Assembly (NCBI GenBank): GCA_017880825.1
Contig: JADGRN010000027.1
Location: forward strand, 1-12,498
Direction of reading: 5' to 3'
Source of the DNA: Methylophilaceae bacterium
GTDB lineage: Bacteria > Pseudomonadota > Gammaproteobacteria > Burkholderiales > Methylophilaceae
DNA: 12,498 bases
This document shows positions 1-6,934 of the stretch, one piece after another (the stretch's first letter is position 1; the number at the start of each line of letters is the position of its first letter). A model generated the notes under the pieces. That model worked only from the letters and a program-made list of their open reading frames with translations, was not told where the DNA came from and searched no databases. A program made the position numbers and the translations under genes.

Positions 1-405
1 GCTGACATCCAGATTGCGGTAGTGGAAATAGGCTTCCAGCTTGGGCATGTAGCGCGCCATGAAGCGCCTGTCCTGGCAAATGGAATTACCGCACATCGGT
101 GATTTTCCACTCACCACAAATGGCTTGAGGTATTCGATCATCTGTTGTTCAGCCATTGCTTCGTCGAGCGTCGAGGCTTTTACCTTGTCTATCAAGCCAG
201 ATTTGCTGTGTGTGCCTTTATTCCAGGCATCCATGCCGTCCAATACCGCATCTGACTGATGCACCACTAGCACCGGCGACTCTCCCAGTACATTGAGATT
301 GGCATCGGTGACTACAACAGCGAGTTCCAATATCCTGTCGCTATCGGGGAGCAATCCGCTCATTTCCATATCCAACCAGATGAGGTTGTTGTTATCTTGT
401 GCCAT
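1..405 (-). CDS. orn: Oligoribonuclease Orn (5' part, truncated by window edge)
   Basis: Orn is a 3'-5' exoribonuclease of the DEDDh family that degrades 2-5 nt RNA oligomers, including pGpG, to mononucleotides in the cytoplasm. The visible 135 residues begin [18 protein letters not shown]. They hold the first exonuclease motif (D12 and E14 in LDMEMSGL), the family blocks [16 protein letters not shown] and [14 protein letters not shown] (with the third catalytic Asp), and the [10 protein letters not shown] block. E. coli Orn has 181 residues, so about 45 C-terminal residues, including the final His and Asp of DEDDh, lie left of the window. The ATG at 403-405 is preceded by an AGGA ribosome site about 8 nt upstream on the minus strand and matches the family N-terminus. 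The gene is divergent from the M48 protease gene. Confidence 0.96.
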   Translation of the reverse strand, partial: MAQDNNNLIWLDMEMSGLLPDSDRILELAVVVTDANLNVLGESPVLVVHQSDAVLDGMDAWNKGTHSKSGLIDKVKASTLDEAMAEQQMIEYLKPFVVSGKSPMCGNSICQDRRFMARYMPKLEAYFHYRNLDVS

Positions 406-514
406 AATTGTTGTCCTGTTGAGCCTGCTTGCTGGATGCCGTGAACCTTGTCAGGCCTGAGGCCTCTAAAAGAGTCTTAAATATAATTTTTCTGAAGTTT
501 ACCCGAAAATCACG
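406..514. promoter_or_regulatory. Divergent intergenic region orn / M48 protease
   Basis: This 109-bp spacer separates the two divergent genes. On the plus strand a perfect TATAAT lies at 482-487, which would put a transcription start near 494 and leave a leader of about 20 nt before the ATG at 515. No good -35 box is present at 16-18 bp spacing; the nearest TTGTCA, at 448-453, is 28 bp upstream. A perfect 10-bp palindrome TCAGGCCTGA covers 451-460, where a -35 region or activator site would be expected. On the minus strand only weak promoter-like matches are visible for orn. No ribosome-binding site is evident before 515. Confidence 0.45.
451..460. other. Perfect 10-bp palindrome upstream of the M48 protease gene
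   Basis: TCAGGCCTGA is fully self-complementary and is followed by a second AGGCCT at 460-465, making a 7-bp-spaced direct repeat of AGGCCT (453-458 and 460-465). It sits about 34-43 bp before the predicted transcription start of the protease operon, a usual place for a dimeric regulator. No known regulator consensus is recognised. Confidence 0.35.
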
Positions 515-1771
515 ATGACTACTCTTAGCGCAATATTTGTTGTTTTGTTACTCGCCACCACTATCACCCGCGTGTGGCTTGGCAGCCGCCACGTGAATTT
601 TATCCGATTCAATCGTGGCATGGTGCCTGCTGCTTTTGATGGCAGCATCAGTCTGGAGGCCCATCAGAAGGCAGCCGATTATTCTGTGGCAAAAACACAG
701 CTGATGATGACAGAAGGCATTGTGCAGACTGTATTGCTTTATTTCTTCACCCTGGGTGGCGGGTTACAGTGGCTGGACGCATCCTGGCGTGAGTGGCTGC
801 CAGACCAGCAAATATTGCGCGGCGCACTGGTCATTCTCAGTGCTTTCGTCGTCAGCGGGCTGGTTGAATTGCCGCTGGATTACTACCGAACTTTTGTCAT
901 CGATCAGCGCTTTGGCTTCAACAAAATGACGCCCGTCATGTTTTTCACCGACCTCATCAAACACAGCATCCTGGGCCTGCTACTCGGTGCCCCCATCCTG
1001 TTTGCCGCATTGTGGCTGATGCAGGGCGCCGGCGATTACTGGTGGTTCTACCTGTGGGTAGTCTGGAGCGTGTTTAACTTGCTGATGCTGGCGGTCTACC
1101 CGACTTTCATCGCACCACTATTCAACAAGTTTTCGCCGCTGGCGGATGAATCGCTGAAAACACGCATTGAGGCGCTGCTCGTTAAATGCGGCTTCAAATC
1201 ACAGGGTCTGTTCGTCATGGATGGCTCCAGGCGCAGCAACCACGGCAATGCCTACTTCACCGGCTTTGGCTCCAGCAAGCGCGTGGTGTTTTTCGATACT
1301 CTGCTGGAGCGGCTGGATACCGATGAAATCGAGGCAGTGCTGGCACATGAACTCGGCCATTTCAAGCATCGCCATGTCATCAAGCGCATCGCGCTGATGT
1401 TCCTGGTGAGCTTTGTCGGACTGGCGCTGCTTGGCTGGCTCAAGCAGCAGGCATGGTTTTACACCGGCCTCGGCGTTACTGAGATCAGCGACTACATGGC
1501 CCTGCTGCTGTTTATTCTGGTCAGTCCGGTGTTCCTGTTTCTGCTGCACCCGCTGATGGCGAGCTACTCACGCAAGAACGAATTCGAGGCCGATGAATAC
1601 GCCGCACAGCATGCGGATGCCGGTCATCTGGTGGAAGCGCTGGTCAAGCTGTATCGCGACAATGCCTCGACGCTGACGCCGGATCCATTACATTCGGCGT
1701 TTTACGACTCTCATCCGCCCGCCAGTATCCGCATCTCGAAACTGGCGACATTCACCGGCCGTGCCTTATAA
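515..1771 (+). CDS. M48 family membrane metallopeptidase (Ste24/CAAX protease-like)
   Basis: A 418-residue inner-membrane zinc metalloprotease of family M48, subfamily like Ste24/ZMPSTE24. The zinc motif HELGH is at residues 278-282. The third ligand is predicted as E356 in the block NEFEADEYAA, matching the ExxAD signature. Hydrophobic segments are visible near residues 3-20, 65-83, 102-118, 150-170, 177-197, 298-312 and 327-350, as expected for the multi-pass Ste24 fold. The region NHGNAYFTGFGSSKRVVFFDTLL before HELGH is also typical of the family. Bacterial members have poorly known substrates; a role in membrane protein quality control is family inference, and prenyl-protein processing is not implied. 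The cytochrome gene starts 16 bp downstream in the same direction, so an operon is likely. The ATG at 515 is the first in frame but lacks a clear Shine-Dalgarno. Confidence 0.93.
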   Translation: MTTLSAIFVVLLLATTITRVWLGSRHVNFIRFNRGMVPAAFDGSISLEAHQKAADYSVAKTQLMMTEGIVQTVLLYFFTLGGGLQWLDASWREWLPDQQILRGALVILSAFVVSGLVELPLDYYRTFVIDQRFGFNKMTPVMFFTDLIKHSILGLLLGAPILFAALWLMQGAGDYWWFYLWVVWSVFNLLMLAVYPTFIAPLFNKFSPLADESLKTRIEALLVKCGFKSQGLFVMDGSRRSNHGNAYFTGFGSSKRVVFFDTLLERLDTDEIEAVLAHELGHFKHRHVIKRIALMFLVSFVGLALLGWLKQQAWFYTGLGVTEISDYMALLLFILVSPVFLFLLHPLMASYSRKNEFEADEYAAQHADAGHLVEALVKLYRDNASTLTPDPLHSAFYDSHPPASIRISKLATFTGRAL

Positions 1772-1787
1772 ACTGCCAGGATACATC

Positions 1788-2105
1788 ATGCTAAAACTAC
1801 TTTTTTACTCCATTTTGCTGGGCCTTAGTGTTGGCATAGCGCACGCTGCCGACCCTTTCCCGCAAGGCGATGCGGTTATCGGCAAGGCTATGGTGGAAAA
1901 GAACTGTATTGCCTGCCACGCCTCACGATTTGGCGGAGATGGCTCGGAAATATATACGCGCGAAGACCACCGGGTAAAAAGCCCGCCCGCACTCATTGCT
2001 CAAATCCGCAGTTGCAATACCAATCTCGGCCTCAAGTGGTTCGAAGACGAGGAACTGCATGTGGCGAGTTATCTCAACAAGACTTACTACAAGTTTGAGA
2101 AATAA
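1788..2105 (+). CDS. Small periplasmic monohaem c-type cytochrome
   Basis: A 105-residue exported protein. A signal peptide (MLKLLFYSILLGLSVGIAHA, probable cleavage after A20) precedes one haem c site, CIACH, at residues 40-44. It is therefore likely a periplasmic electron carrier or sensor. The start used here is the ATG at 1788: a CAGGA ribosome site lies just upstream, and it gives a compact signal peptide. An in-frame ATG at 1761 would add nine residues overlapping the protease gene. No methionine follows the haem motif, so the usual distal Met ligand of class I cytochromes c is missing; H61 and H91 are the only other mature histidines. A free C76 and an aromatic C-terminus (SYLNKTYYKFEK) are also present. 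The gene lies between the M48 protease and rsgA, 15 bp before the latter. I do not recognise a named family and assign no redox partner. Confidence 0.88.
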   Translation: MLKLLFYSILLGLSVGIAHAADPFPQGDAVIGKAMVEKNCIACHASRFGGDGSEIYTREDHRVKSPPALIAQIRSCNTNLGLKWFEDEELHVASYLNKTYYKFEK

Positions 2106-2120
2106 TTGGTTGGTCTCTAA

Positions 2121-2996
2121 TTGTCTGTAACAGCGGTACAACAAGGCCTGGTCGTTGCCAGTTACGGCAAGCGCTACGATGTTGAACTGGATGACGGCCG
2201 CCGGATAAGTTGCGTCACCCGTGGTAAAAAAAGTGATCTGGCATGCGGTGACCAGGTACATATCAAGCTCACCGACACCAGCGAAGGGGTGGTCGAAGCT
2301 ACGCTCCCACGCACCAGCCTGCTCTACCGCAGCAATGCCTATCGCACCAAATTATTGGCAGCCAATGTGACACAAATTGTCATTGTGCTCGCCACCACCC
2401 CCAGTTTCTACGAAGAGCTGCTCAACCGCTGCCTGATTGCTGCGGAAGCTGCCCATATTCGCCCACTGATTGTGCTCAACAAATGCGATCTGGCAGACAA
2501 CAGTAATGCGCTTGAACGTCTGCAATACTTCAGTGCGCTGGGCTATCAAGTGCAACCCTTGTCTGCCAAGCGCGATATATCGCCGCTGCAAGCGTGGCTG
2601 CAAGGCCATATCAGCGTGCTGGTCGGACAATCCGGCATGGGCAAGTCCACCATTGTTAATGCCCTGCTGCCGGATTCGAATATTCGCACGCAGGAAGTCT
2701 CCGAAGTGCTGGATAGCGGCAAACACACCACCACAGCCGCGCACCTTTATCATCTGAATGCCGGCAGCCAGTTGATTGATTCACCGGGCTTGCAGGAATT
2801 CGGTTTGAATCATCTGAGCGTGGATGAACTGGAACATGCGTTTATCGAATTTCGCCCATACCTGGGCAAATGCCGTTTCAATAATTGCCGCCATCTAAAA
2901 GAGCCTGATTGCCTTATTCGCCAGGCCGCCGCTGAAGGGGCCATACAAAGCCAGCGCTTGGCCTGCTATCAAGGTCTACTGGCTGAAATCGAATAG
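2121..2996 (+). CDS. rsgA: Ribosome small-subunit-dependent GTPase RsgA
   Basis: RsgA (YjeQ) is a circularly permuted GTPase that helps late 30S subunit maturation. Domains in order: an N-terminal OB fold (about residues 8-65, starting GLVVASYGKRYDVEL), the permuted G domain with G4 NKCD at 120-123, G5 SAK at 148-150, G1 GQSGMGKST at 169-177, the G2 threonines in KHTTT (201-205) and G3 DSPG at 220-223, then a zinc site C251, C256, H258, C264 with the CX4CXHX5C spacing of the family. The length of 291 is usual. The start is a TTG at 2121, directly preceded by an in-frame TAA at 2118-2120. No ATG or GTG lies between that stop and the OB fold, so TTG is the only plausible initiator; no clear Shine-Dalgarno is visible. 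It is probably co-transcribed with the cytochrome and protease genes. Confidence 0.96.
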   Translation: MSVTAVQQGLVVASYGKRYDVELDDGRRISCVTRGKKSDLACGDQVHIKLTDTSEGVVEATLPRTSLLYRSNAYRTKLLAANVTQIVIVLATTPSFYEELLNRCLIAAEAAHIRPLIVLNKCDLADNSNALERLQYFSALGYQVQPLSAKRDISPLQAWLQGHISVLVGQSGMGKSTIVNALLPDSNIRTQEVSEVLDSGKHTTTAAHLYHLNAGSQLIDSPGLQEFGLNHLSVDELEHAFIEFRPYLGKCRFNNCRHLKEPDCLIRQAAAEGAIQSQRLACYQGLLAEIE

Positions 2997-3023
2997 TCAG
3001 GTATCGTATAGATGAGAGGCGAG

Positions 3024-3049
3024 TTGACCTTGACTGCTGCTGCTATAAT
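3024..3049 (+). promoter_or_regulatory. Extended -10 promoter of queD, predicted leaderless start
   Basis: A consensus extended -10 element, TGCTATAAT, occupies 3041-3049. TTGACC at 3024-3029 could act as a -35, but the spacer is only 14 bp; extended -10 promoters tolerate a poor -35. A start 7 nt after the -10 falls at about 3056, which is the A of the queD ATG. No Shine-Dalgarno separates the -10 from the ATG. The mRNA is therefore predicted to be leaderless. This is inference from spacing only. Confidence 0.6.
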
Positions 3050-3055
3050 TGCGTC

Positions 3056-3496
3056 ATGCAAATCACCACACGTCTGGAATTCGATGCCGGTCACCGCATC
3101 CCTTCCCACAAAAGCCAATGCCGCAATCTGCACGGCCATCGCTATGCCATCGAAATTACGCTATCCGGCGATATCATCCAGCAGGAAGGTGTATCGGAAA
3201 ATGGCATGGTGATGGATTTTTCCGACGTTAAAGCGATAGCAAGGCGCAGCGTTGTAGATGTATGGGATCACGCTTTTCTGGTCTACAGAGACGACAAGAC
3301 TGTGCTGGATTTCCTCAATACCCTGCCCGAGCACAAGACCATCGTTATGCAGAGCGTGCCCACTGCAGAAAACATGGCGGCTGAAGCTTTCAGGATTCTG
3401 CAGGCGCAATACCGTGATACTTACGGTAACCACTTAAAATTGGAACGCGTACGCCTTTACGAAACGCCCAATAGCTGGGCAGATGCGCTGGGCTAG
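3056..3496 (+). CDS. queD: 6-carboxytetrahydropterin synthase QueD
   Basis: QueD belongs to the 6-pyruvoyl-tetrahydropterin synthase fold and converts dihydroneopterin triphosphate to 6-carboxy-5,6,7,8-tetrahydropterin, an early step to preQ0 and queuosine in tRNA. The zinc ligands are H13 (FDAGHR), H26 and H28 in CRNLHGH, with C22 as the catalytic cysteine of the CxxxHGH signature that separates QueD from true PTPS enzymes. The Asp-His pair is D71-H72 (WDHAFL), and the pterin-binding glutamate is E136 (LYETPNSWAD). The 146-residue length exceeds the 121 residues of E. coli QueD and is usual for the longer proteobacterial type. No other queuosine gene is in the window. The gene starts 59 bp after rsgA with its own promoter, and its stop codon abuts that of the opposing rfbD. 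Confidence 0.94.
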   Translation: MQITTRLEFDAGHRIPSHKSQCRNLHGHRYAIEITLSGDIIQQEGVSENGMVMDFSDVKAIARRSVVDVWDHAFLVYRDDKTVLDFLNTLPEHKTIVMQSVPTAENMAAEAFRILQAQYRDTYGNHLKLERVRLYETPNSWADALG

Positions 3497-3523
3497 TTAG
3501 CCTTGCCCGGGATTAAAGCCGGG
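3491..3523. terminator. Possible bidirectional stem-loops at queD/rfbD convergence
   Basis: The convergent stop codons (TAG at 3494-3496 on plus, TAA at 3499-3497 on minus) lie inside the inverted repeat GGCTAGTTAGCC at 3491-3502. A second inverted repeat pairs CCCGG at 3506-3510 with CCGGG at 3519-3523. No U-tract follows on either strand, so these are weak candidates for intrinsic terminators. They could instead slow polymerases or protect RNA 3' ends. Confidence 0.25.
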
Positions 3524-4414
3524 ATCATCCAGCGCCTGTCTTAGTGCTTCTCGCCAATCAGGCATTGTTACCGAAAAATCGTGTTTGATCTTTGCGCAAT
3601 CCAATCTGGAATTGGCTGGACGAGGGGCCGGTGTCGGATATTCTGCGGCCTTGATGGCCTCTATGCCAGCTACGTTGGCTCTGAGCTTTGGCCAACTGCG
3701 TGACTCACAACGCAATTCGTATTCCTTAACAATCTCTCGCGCAAACTCGTACCAAGAGGTTTGACCTGCACAAGTCAGGTGATAGGTGCCGTTTAAGCCT
3801 TCATTCCAGTTGTTTAAGGCCACCAAAGTGGCTTCAGCGATACTGCGACTCCAGGTTGGCGCACCAATCTGATCACTCACTACCCGCAACTGTTCACGCT
3901 CAGCAGCCAAGCGCAAAATCGTACGCAGAAAATTCTTGCCACGAGCACCGTAAACCCAACTGGTTCGAAGTATGAGATGAGGCAGCCCGACCGCACGTAT
4001 CGCATCCTCGCCAGCCAGTTTGCTTTTACCGTATACGCTTAGCGGATTAGTTGAGTCAGTTTCAACGTAGGGTAACGACTTGGCGCCATCGTAGACATAG
4101 TCTGTCGAATAATGGACTAGAGGAACATCCAGCCGTGCAGCCTCTTCTGCCAGCACACCAGGCGCAACAGTGTTGATCGCCATGGCAAGCTCAGGCTCTG
4201 CCTCGGCTTTGTCCACAGCGGTGTAGGCCGCTGGATTGACTATCAGGTTGGGTTTGATCTCGCGAACGACGCGACGGATAGCAGCGGCATCTGATAAATC
4301 CAACTGGCTGCGTTCAAGGGCAATGACATTACCCAGACCTGCCAGCGAATGTTGCAACTCATAGCCAACCTGACCATTTGCGCCAGTCAGCAGAATCGTG
4401 CTGAATCTTGCCAT
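3497..4414 (-). CDS. rfbD: dTDP-4-dehydrorhamnose reductase RfbD/RmlD
   Basis: RmlD catalyses the last step of dTDP-L-rhamnose synthesis, NAD(P)H-dependent reduction of dTDP-4-dehydro-L-rhamnose, in the cytoplasm. The 305-residue protein is an extended short-chain dehydrogenase. It has a Rossmann nucleotide loop GANGQVG at residues 11-17, the STDYVYDG block (T104, D105, Y106) and the catalytic YGKSK with Y128 and K132. The block NPAAYTAVDKAE is typical of the family. The ATG at 4414 follows the rfbC stop by 11 bp, so it is the fourth rhamnose gene in one operon, in the order B-A-C-D. The upstream sequence has no strong Shine-Dalgarno, which suits re-initiation after rfbC. Confidence 0.95.
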   Translation of the reverse strand: MARFSTILLTGANGQVGYELQHSLAGLGNVIALERSQLDLSDAAAIRRVVREIKPNLIVNPAAYTAVDKAEAEPELAMAINTVAPGVLAEEAARLDVPLVHYSTDYVYDGAKSLPYVETDSTNPLSVYGKSKLAGEDAIRAVGLPHLILRTSWVYGARGKNFLRTILRLAAEREQLRVVSDQIGAPTWSRSIAEATLVALNNWNEGLNGTYHLTCAGQTSWYEFAREIVKEYELRCESRSWPKLRANVAGIEAIKAAEYPTPAPRPANSRLDCAKIKHDFSVTMPDWREALRQALDDPGFNPGQG

Positions 4415-4425
4415 TTAACAAACCA

Positions 4426-4971
4426 TCAGGGGAACAGCTGTGCCTGTTGCAAATTAACACCCTGCTGGTCCTTGCCGGAAAGCACTGGCTCACCCTCTAG
4501 CGGCCACTTGATACCGATAGCAGCATCATCCCAGCGGATGCAGCGCTCATGCTCCGGGGCATAAAAATCCGTGGTTTTGTAGAGAACCTCCGCAAACTCG
4601 GACAACACCAAAAACCCATGCGCAAATCCCGGTGGTATCCACATCTGCAGCTTGTTCTCAGCTGAAAGATTTGCGCCGACCCAACGCCCAAAGGTAGGGG
4701 AAGATTTACGTATGTCCACCGCGACATCGAACACTTCACCTGCCGCCACTCGTACCAGCTTGCCCTGTGGTTGCCGGATTTGATAATGCAGGCCGCGCAA
4801 CACACCTTGGGCCGAGCCGGAGTGATTATCCTGCACAAAAGCTGGCGCCCAACCGGTGGCTTCCTGGAATGCGCGCTGGTTATAGCTTTCCAGAAAGAAT
4901 CCGCGGCTGTCGCCAAATACCTTGGGTTCGAAGATTAGCACGTCAGGAATCGCAGTATGGATGGTCTGCAT
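4426..4971 (-). CDS. rfbC: dTDP-4-dehydrorhamnose 3,5-epimerase RfbC/RmlC
   Basis: RmlC epimerises C3 and C5 of dTDP-4-dehydro-6-deoxy-D-glucose to give the L-rhamno sugar. The 181-residue cupin is close to the Salmonella enzyme in length and sequence. It carries the catalytic base H62 (VLRGLHYQ), the catalytic tyrosine Y131 (EVLYK) and D168 (LSGKD), corresponding to Salmonella H63, Y133 and D170. The conserved blocks GEVFDVAVDIRKSSPTFG and PPGFAHGF are intact. The ATG overlaps the rfbA stop by one base (TGATG), with an AAGG site 7 nt upstream, which indicates translational coupling to rfbA. Confidence 0.96.
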   Translation of the reverse strand: MQTIHTAIPDVLIFEPKVFGDSRGFFLESYNQRAFQEATGWAPAFVQDNHSGSAQGVLRGLHYQIRQPQGKLVRVAAGEVFDVAVDIRKSSPTFGRWVGANLSAENKLQMWIPPGFAHGFLVLSEFAEVLYKTTDFYAPEHERCIRWDDAAIGIKWPLEGEPVLSGKDQQGVNLQQAQLFP

Positions 4972-5846
4972 CAGAATACCTTCTCGTTGAGCACGCTCAG
5001 CAGGTAATCGCCGTAACCATTATTTTTATACTTTGCAGCCAGAGTTTCCAAGTCAGCGGCATTGATAAAGCCGATGCGGTAAGCAATTTCTTCCGGGCAG
5101 GCAATCTTGAGCCCTTGGCGCTTCTCGATAGTTTCAATAAACAGGGAGGCTTCCAGCAGCGACTCGTGGGTACCGGTATCCAGCCATGCCATGCCTCGAC
5201 CCATGACCTCAACCTTTAACTCATTCCAGGCCAGGTATTGGCGATTCACATCGGTGATTTCCAGTTCGCCTCTCACAGAAGGCTTGAGTTCGCGGGCCAC
5301 ATCCAATACCCGGTTGTCGTAAAAATAGAGCCCGGTGACGGCATAGCGCGACTTGGGTTGCTGCGGCTTTTCTTCAAGACTGATTGCGTGGCCTTGCTGG
5401 TCGAATTCAACCACGCCATAGCGTTGAGGATCTTTTACCGGATAGGCAAATACCGTCGCACCACTATTACGCTTTGCTGCCAGCTGTCCCATCTGGGCCA
5501 GTTCGTGACCATAAAAAATGTTATCGCCCAATACCAAGGCGCAACAATCACTGCCGACAAACTCACGGCCAATCACAAAGGCTTGCGCCAAACCATCTGG
5601 CGAAGGTTGCACTGCGTAACTGATACTCATGCCCCACTGGCTGCCATCGCCCAACAGCTGCTCAAAGCGCGGGGTGTCCTGGGGCGTGGAAATCAGCAGA
5701 ACTTCATTGATGCCGGCCAGCATCAAGGTGGAAAGCGGGTAGTAAATCATCGGCTTGTCGTAGACCGGCAGCAATTGCTTGGAAACCACCTGCGTTACCG
5801 GATACAGCCGCGTACCGGAGCCGCCGGCCAGAATAATGCCTTTCAT
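4971..5846 (-). CDS. rfbA: Glucose-1-phosphate thymidylyltransferase RfbA/RmlA
   Basis: RmlA makes dTDP-glucose from dTTP and glucose-1-phosphate, the committed and usually feedback-inhibited step of dTDP-L-rhamnose synthesis. The 291 residues open with the nucleotidyltransferase signature [13 protein letters not shown] (6-18), followed by [18 protein letters not shown]. The probable metal-binding aspartates are D108 (LGDNIFYG) and D223 ([10 protein letters not shown]). The start is the ATG at 5846, which overlaps the rfbB stop as ATGA and has AAGGAAG upstream. A longer in-frame reading to 5924 would only add 26 residues inside rfbB that do not match the family N-terminus. The length is typical of the family. 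Confidence 0.97.
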   Translation of the reverse strand: MKGIILAGGSGTRLYPVTQVVSKQLLPVYDKPMIYYPLSTLMLAGINEVLLISTPQDTPRFEQLLGDGSQWGMSISYAVQPSPDGLAQAFVIGREFVGSDCCALVLGDNIFYGHELAQMGQLAAKRNSGATVFAYPVKDPQRYGVVEFDQQGHAISLEEKPQQPKSRYAVTGLYFYDNRVLDVARELKPSVRGELEITDVNRQYLAWNELKVEVMGRGMAWLDTGTHESLLEASLFIETIEKRQGLKIACPEEIAYRIGFINAADLETLAAKYKNNGYGDYLLSVLNEKVF

Positions 5847-6925
5847 GTTGTCGCTTCCTTGCGTGCGCCATAGTTGGTGGTGACCCAGTTGCGGTATTCG
5901 CCGCTGGTCACGTGTTGCGTCCAATCCTGATGTGCCAGATACCAGGCCACGGTTTTCTCCATGCCAGTGTCAAATGCATGCTGCGGATGCCAGCCAAGTT
6001 CGCTGGCAATTTTACCGGCATCAATCGCATAACGCCTGTCGTGGCCTGGTCTGTCCTGCACAAAACTGATTTGTTCACGATAGCTGCCTGATGTCTTGGG
6101 TTGCAGCTTATCCAGAATATCGCACAAGCTATGTACCACTTGCAGATTGGTTTTTTCGTTATCGCCGCCTATGTTGTAGGTTTCACCCACCCTGCCTGCT
6201 TCCAGCACGCGGCGAATCGCACTGCAATGGTCACTCACATAGAGCCAATCGCGCACATTGCTGCCATCGCCATAAACCGGAAGCGGTTTACCCGCCAGCG
6301 CGTTGTGGATCATCAGCGGAATCAGCTTTTCCTGGAACTGATAGGGGCCATAGTTATTGGAACAATTAGTAGTAAGCACAGGCAAGCCATAGGTGTGATG
6401 ATAAGCTCGCACTAGATGGTCAGAAGCTGCCTTGGAAGCCGAGTAAGGGCTATTCGGTGCATAGGCTGTGGTTTCAGAAAACGCAGGATCGGAAGGGCTT
6501 AGCGAACCATAAACCTCATCCGTTGATACATGCAGGAAACGAAACCGGTCTTGATCAGCTTGCGCTAGCGCAACCCAATAATTGCGAACTTCTTCCAGCA
6601 AATGAAAAGTACCGACCACATTGGTCTGGATAAAGTCCTCCGGCCCATGTATTGAGCGGTCAACATGGCTTTCCGCCGCGAAATTGACGATCGCACGTGG
6701 TTGATGTTCAGCCAACAACTTGGCCAGCAGTGGTCGGTCAGCGATATCGCCGTGAATAAAACTATGCTGTGGATGATTTTGAATCGCTGCAAGATTCTCC
6801 AGATTGCCCGCGTAAGTCAGCTTATCCAGGTTGACCACGGCGCTAATGCCAGCCTCTATCCAGTCCAGCACAAAATTAGCGCCGATAAAGCCCGCGCCGC
6901 CAGTAACCAGTATTTTATTGCCCAT
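5843..6925 (-). CDS. rfbB: dTDP-glucose 4,6-dehydratase RfbB/RmlB
   Basis: RmlB converts dTDP-glucose to dTDP-4-dehydro-6-deoxy-D-glucose using tightly bound NAD+. This 360-residue extended short-chain dehydrogenase has the Rossmann loop TGGAGFIG (8-15), the catalytic triplet T135-D136-E137 in STDEVYG, and the active-site Y161 and K165 in YSASK. The blocks [12 protein letters not shown] and [17 protein letters not shown] are characteristic. The ATG at 6925 gives [10 protein letters not shown], closest to the family N-terminus. An ATG at 6931 and a GTG at 6934 are alternatives, adding two or three residues. All follow the dnaQ stop at 6937-6935 almost directly, so translation is probably coupled to dnaQ. 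The 3' end overlaps rfbA by 4 bp. Confidence 0.97.
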   Translation of the reverse strand: MGNKILVTGGAGFIGANFVLDWIEAGISAVVNLDKLTYAGNLENLAAIQNHPQHSFIHGDIADRPLLAKLLAEHQPRAIVNFAAESHVDRSIHGPEDFIQTNVVGTFHLLEEVRNYWVALAQADQDRFRFLHVSTDEVYGSLSPSDPAFSETTAYAPNSPYSASKAASDHLVRAYHHTYGLPVLTTNCSNNYGPYQFQEKLIPLMIHNALAGKPLPVYGDGSNVRDWLYVSDHCSAIRRVLEAGRVGETYNIGGDNEKTNLQVVHSLCDILDKLQPKTSGSYREQISFVQDRPGHDRRYAIDAGKIASELGWHPQHAFDTGMEKTVAWYLAHQDWTQHVTSGEYRNWVTTNYGARKEATT

Positions 6926-6934
6926 GCGCATCAC

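Noticed and set aside
1199..1549. 116-codon open frame antisense to the M48 protease gene
   Set aside because: Low-complexity Gln/His-rich translation opposite the HELGH region; a shadow frame.
1761..1787. ATG at 1761 as the cytochrome c start
   Set aside because: It overlaps the protease gene end and has no ribosome site; the ATG at 1788 has CAGGA upstream and a compact signal peptide.
2997..3055. preQ1 riboswitch upstream of queD
   Set aside because: The 59-bp spacer holds the promoter at its 3' end, so no transcribed leader remains to form an aptamer.
5238..5873. 211-codon open frame antisense to rfbA
   Set aside because: No recognisable domain, and it lies fully opposite a well-conserved gene; explained by codon bias of rfbA.
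5847..5924. 26-codon N-terminal extension of rfbA
   Set aside because: It lies in the rfbB coding region, does not resemble RmlA N-termini, and the ATG at 5846 has a good ribosome site and the expected MKGIILAGG start.
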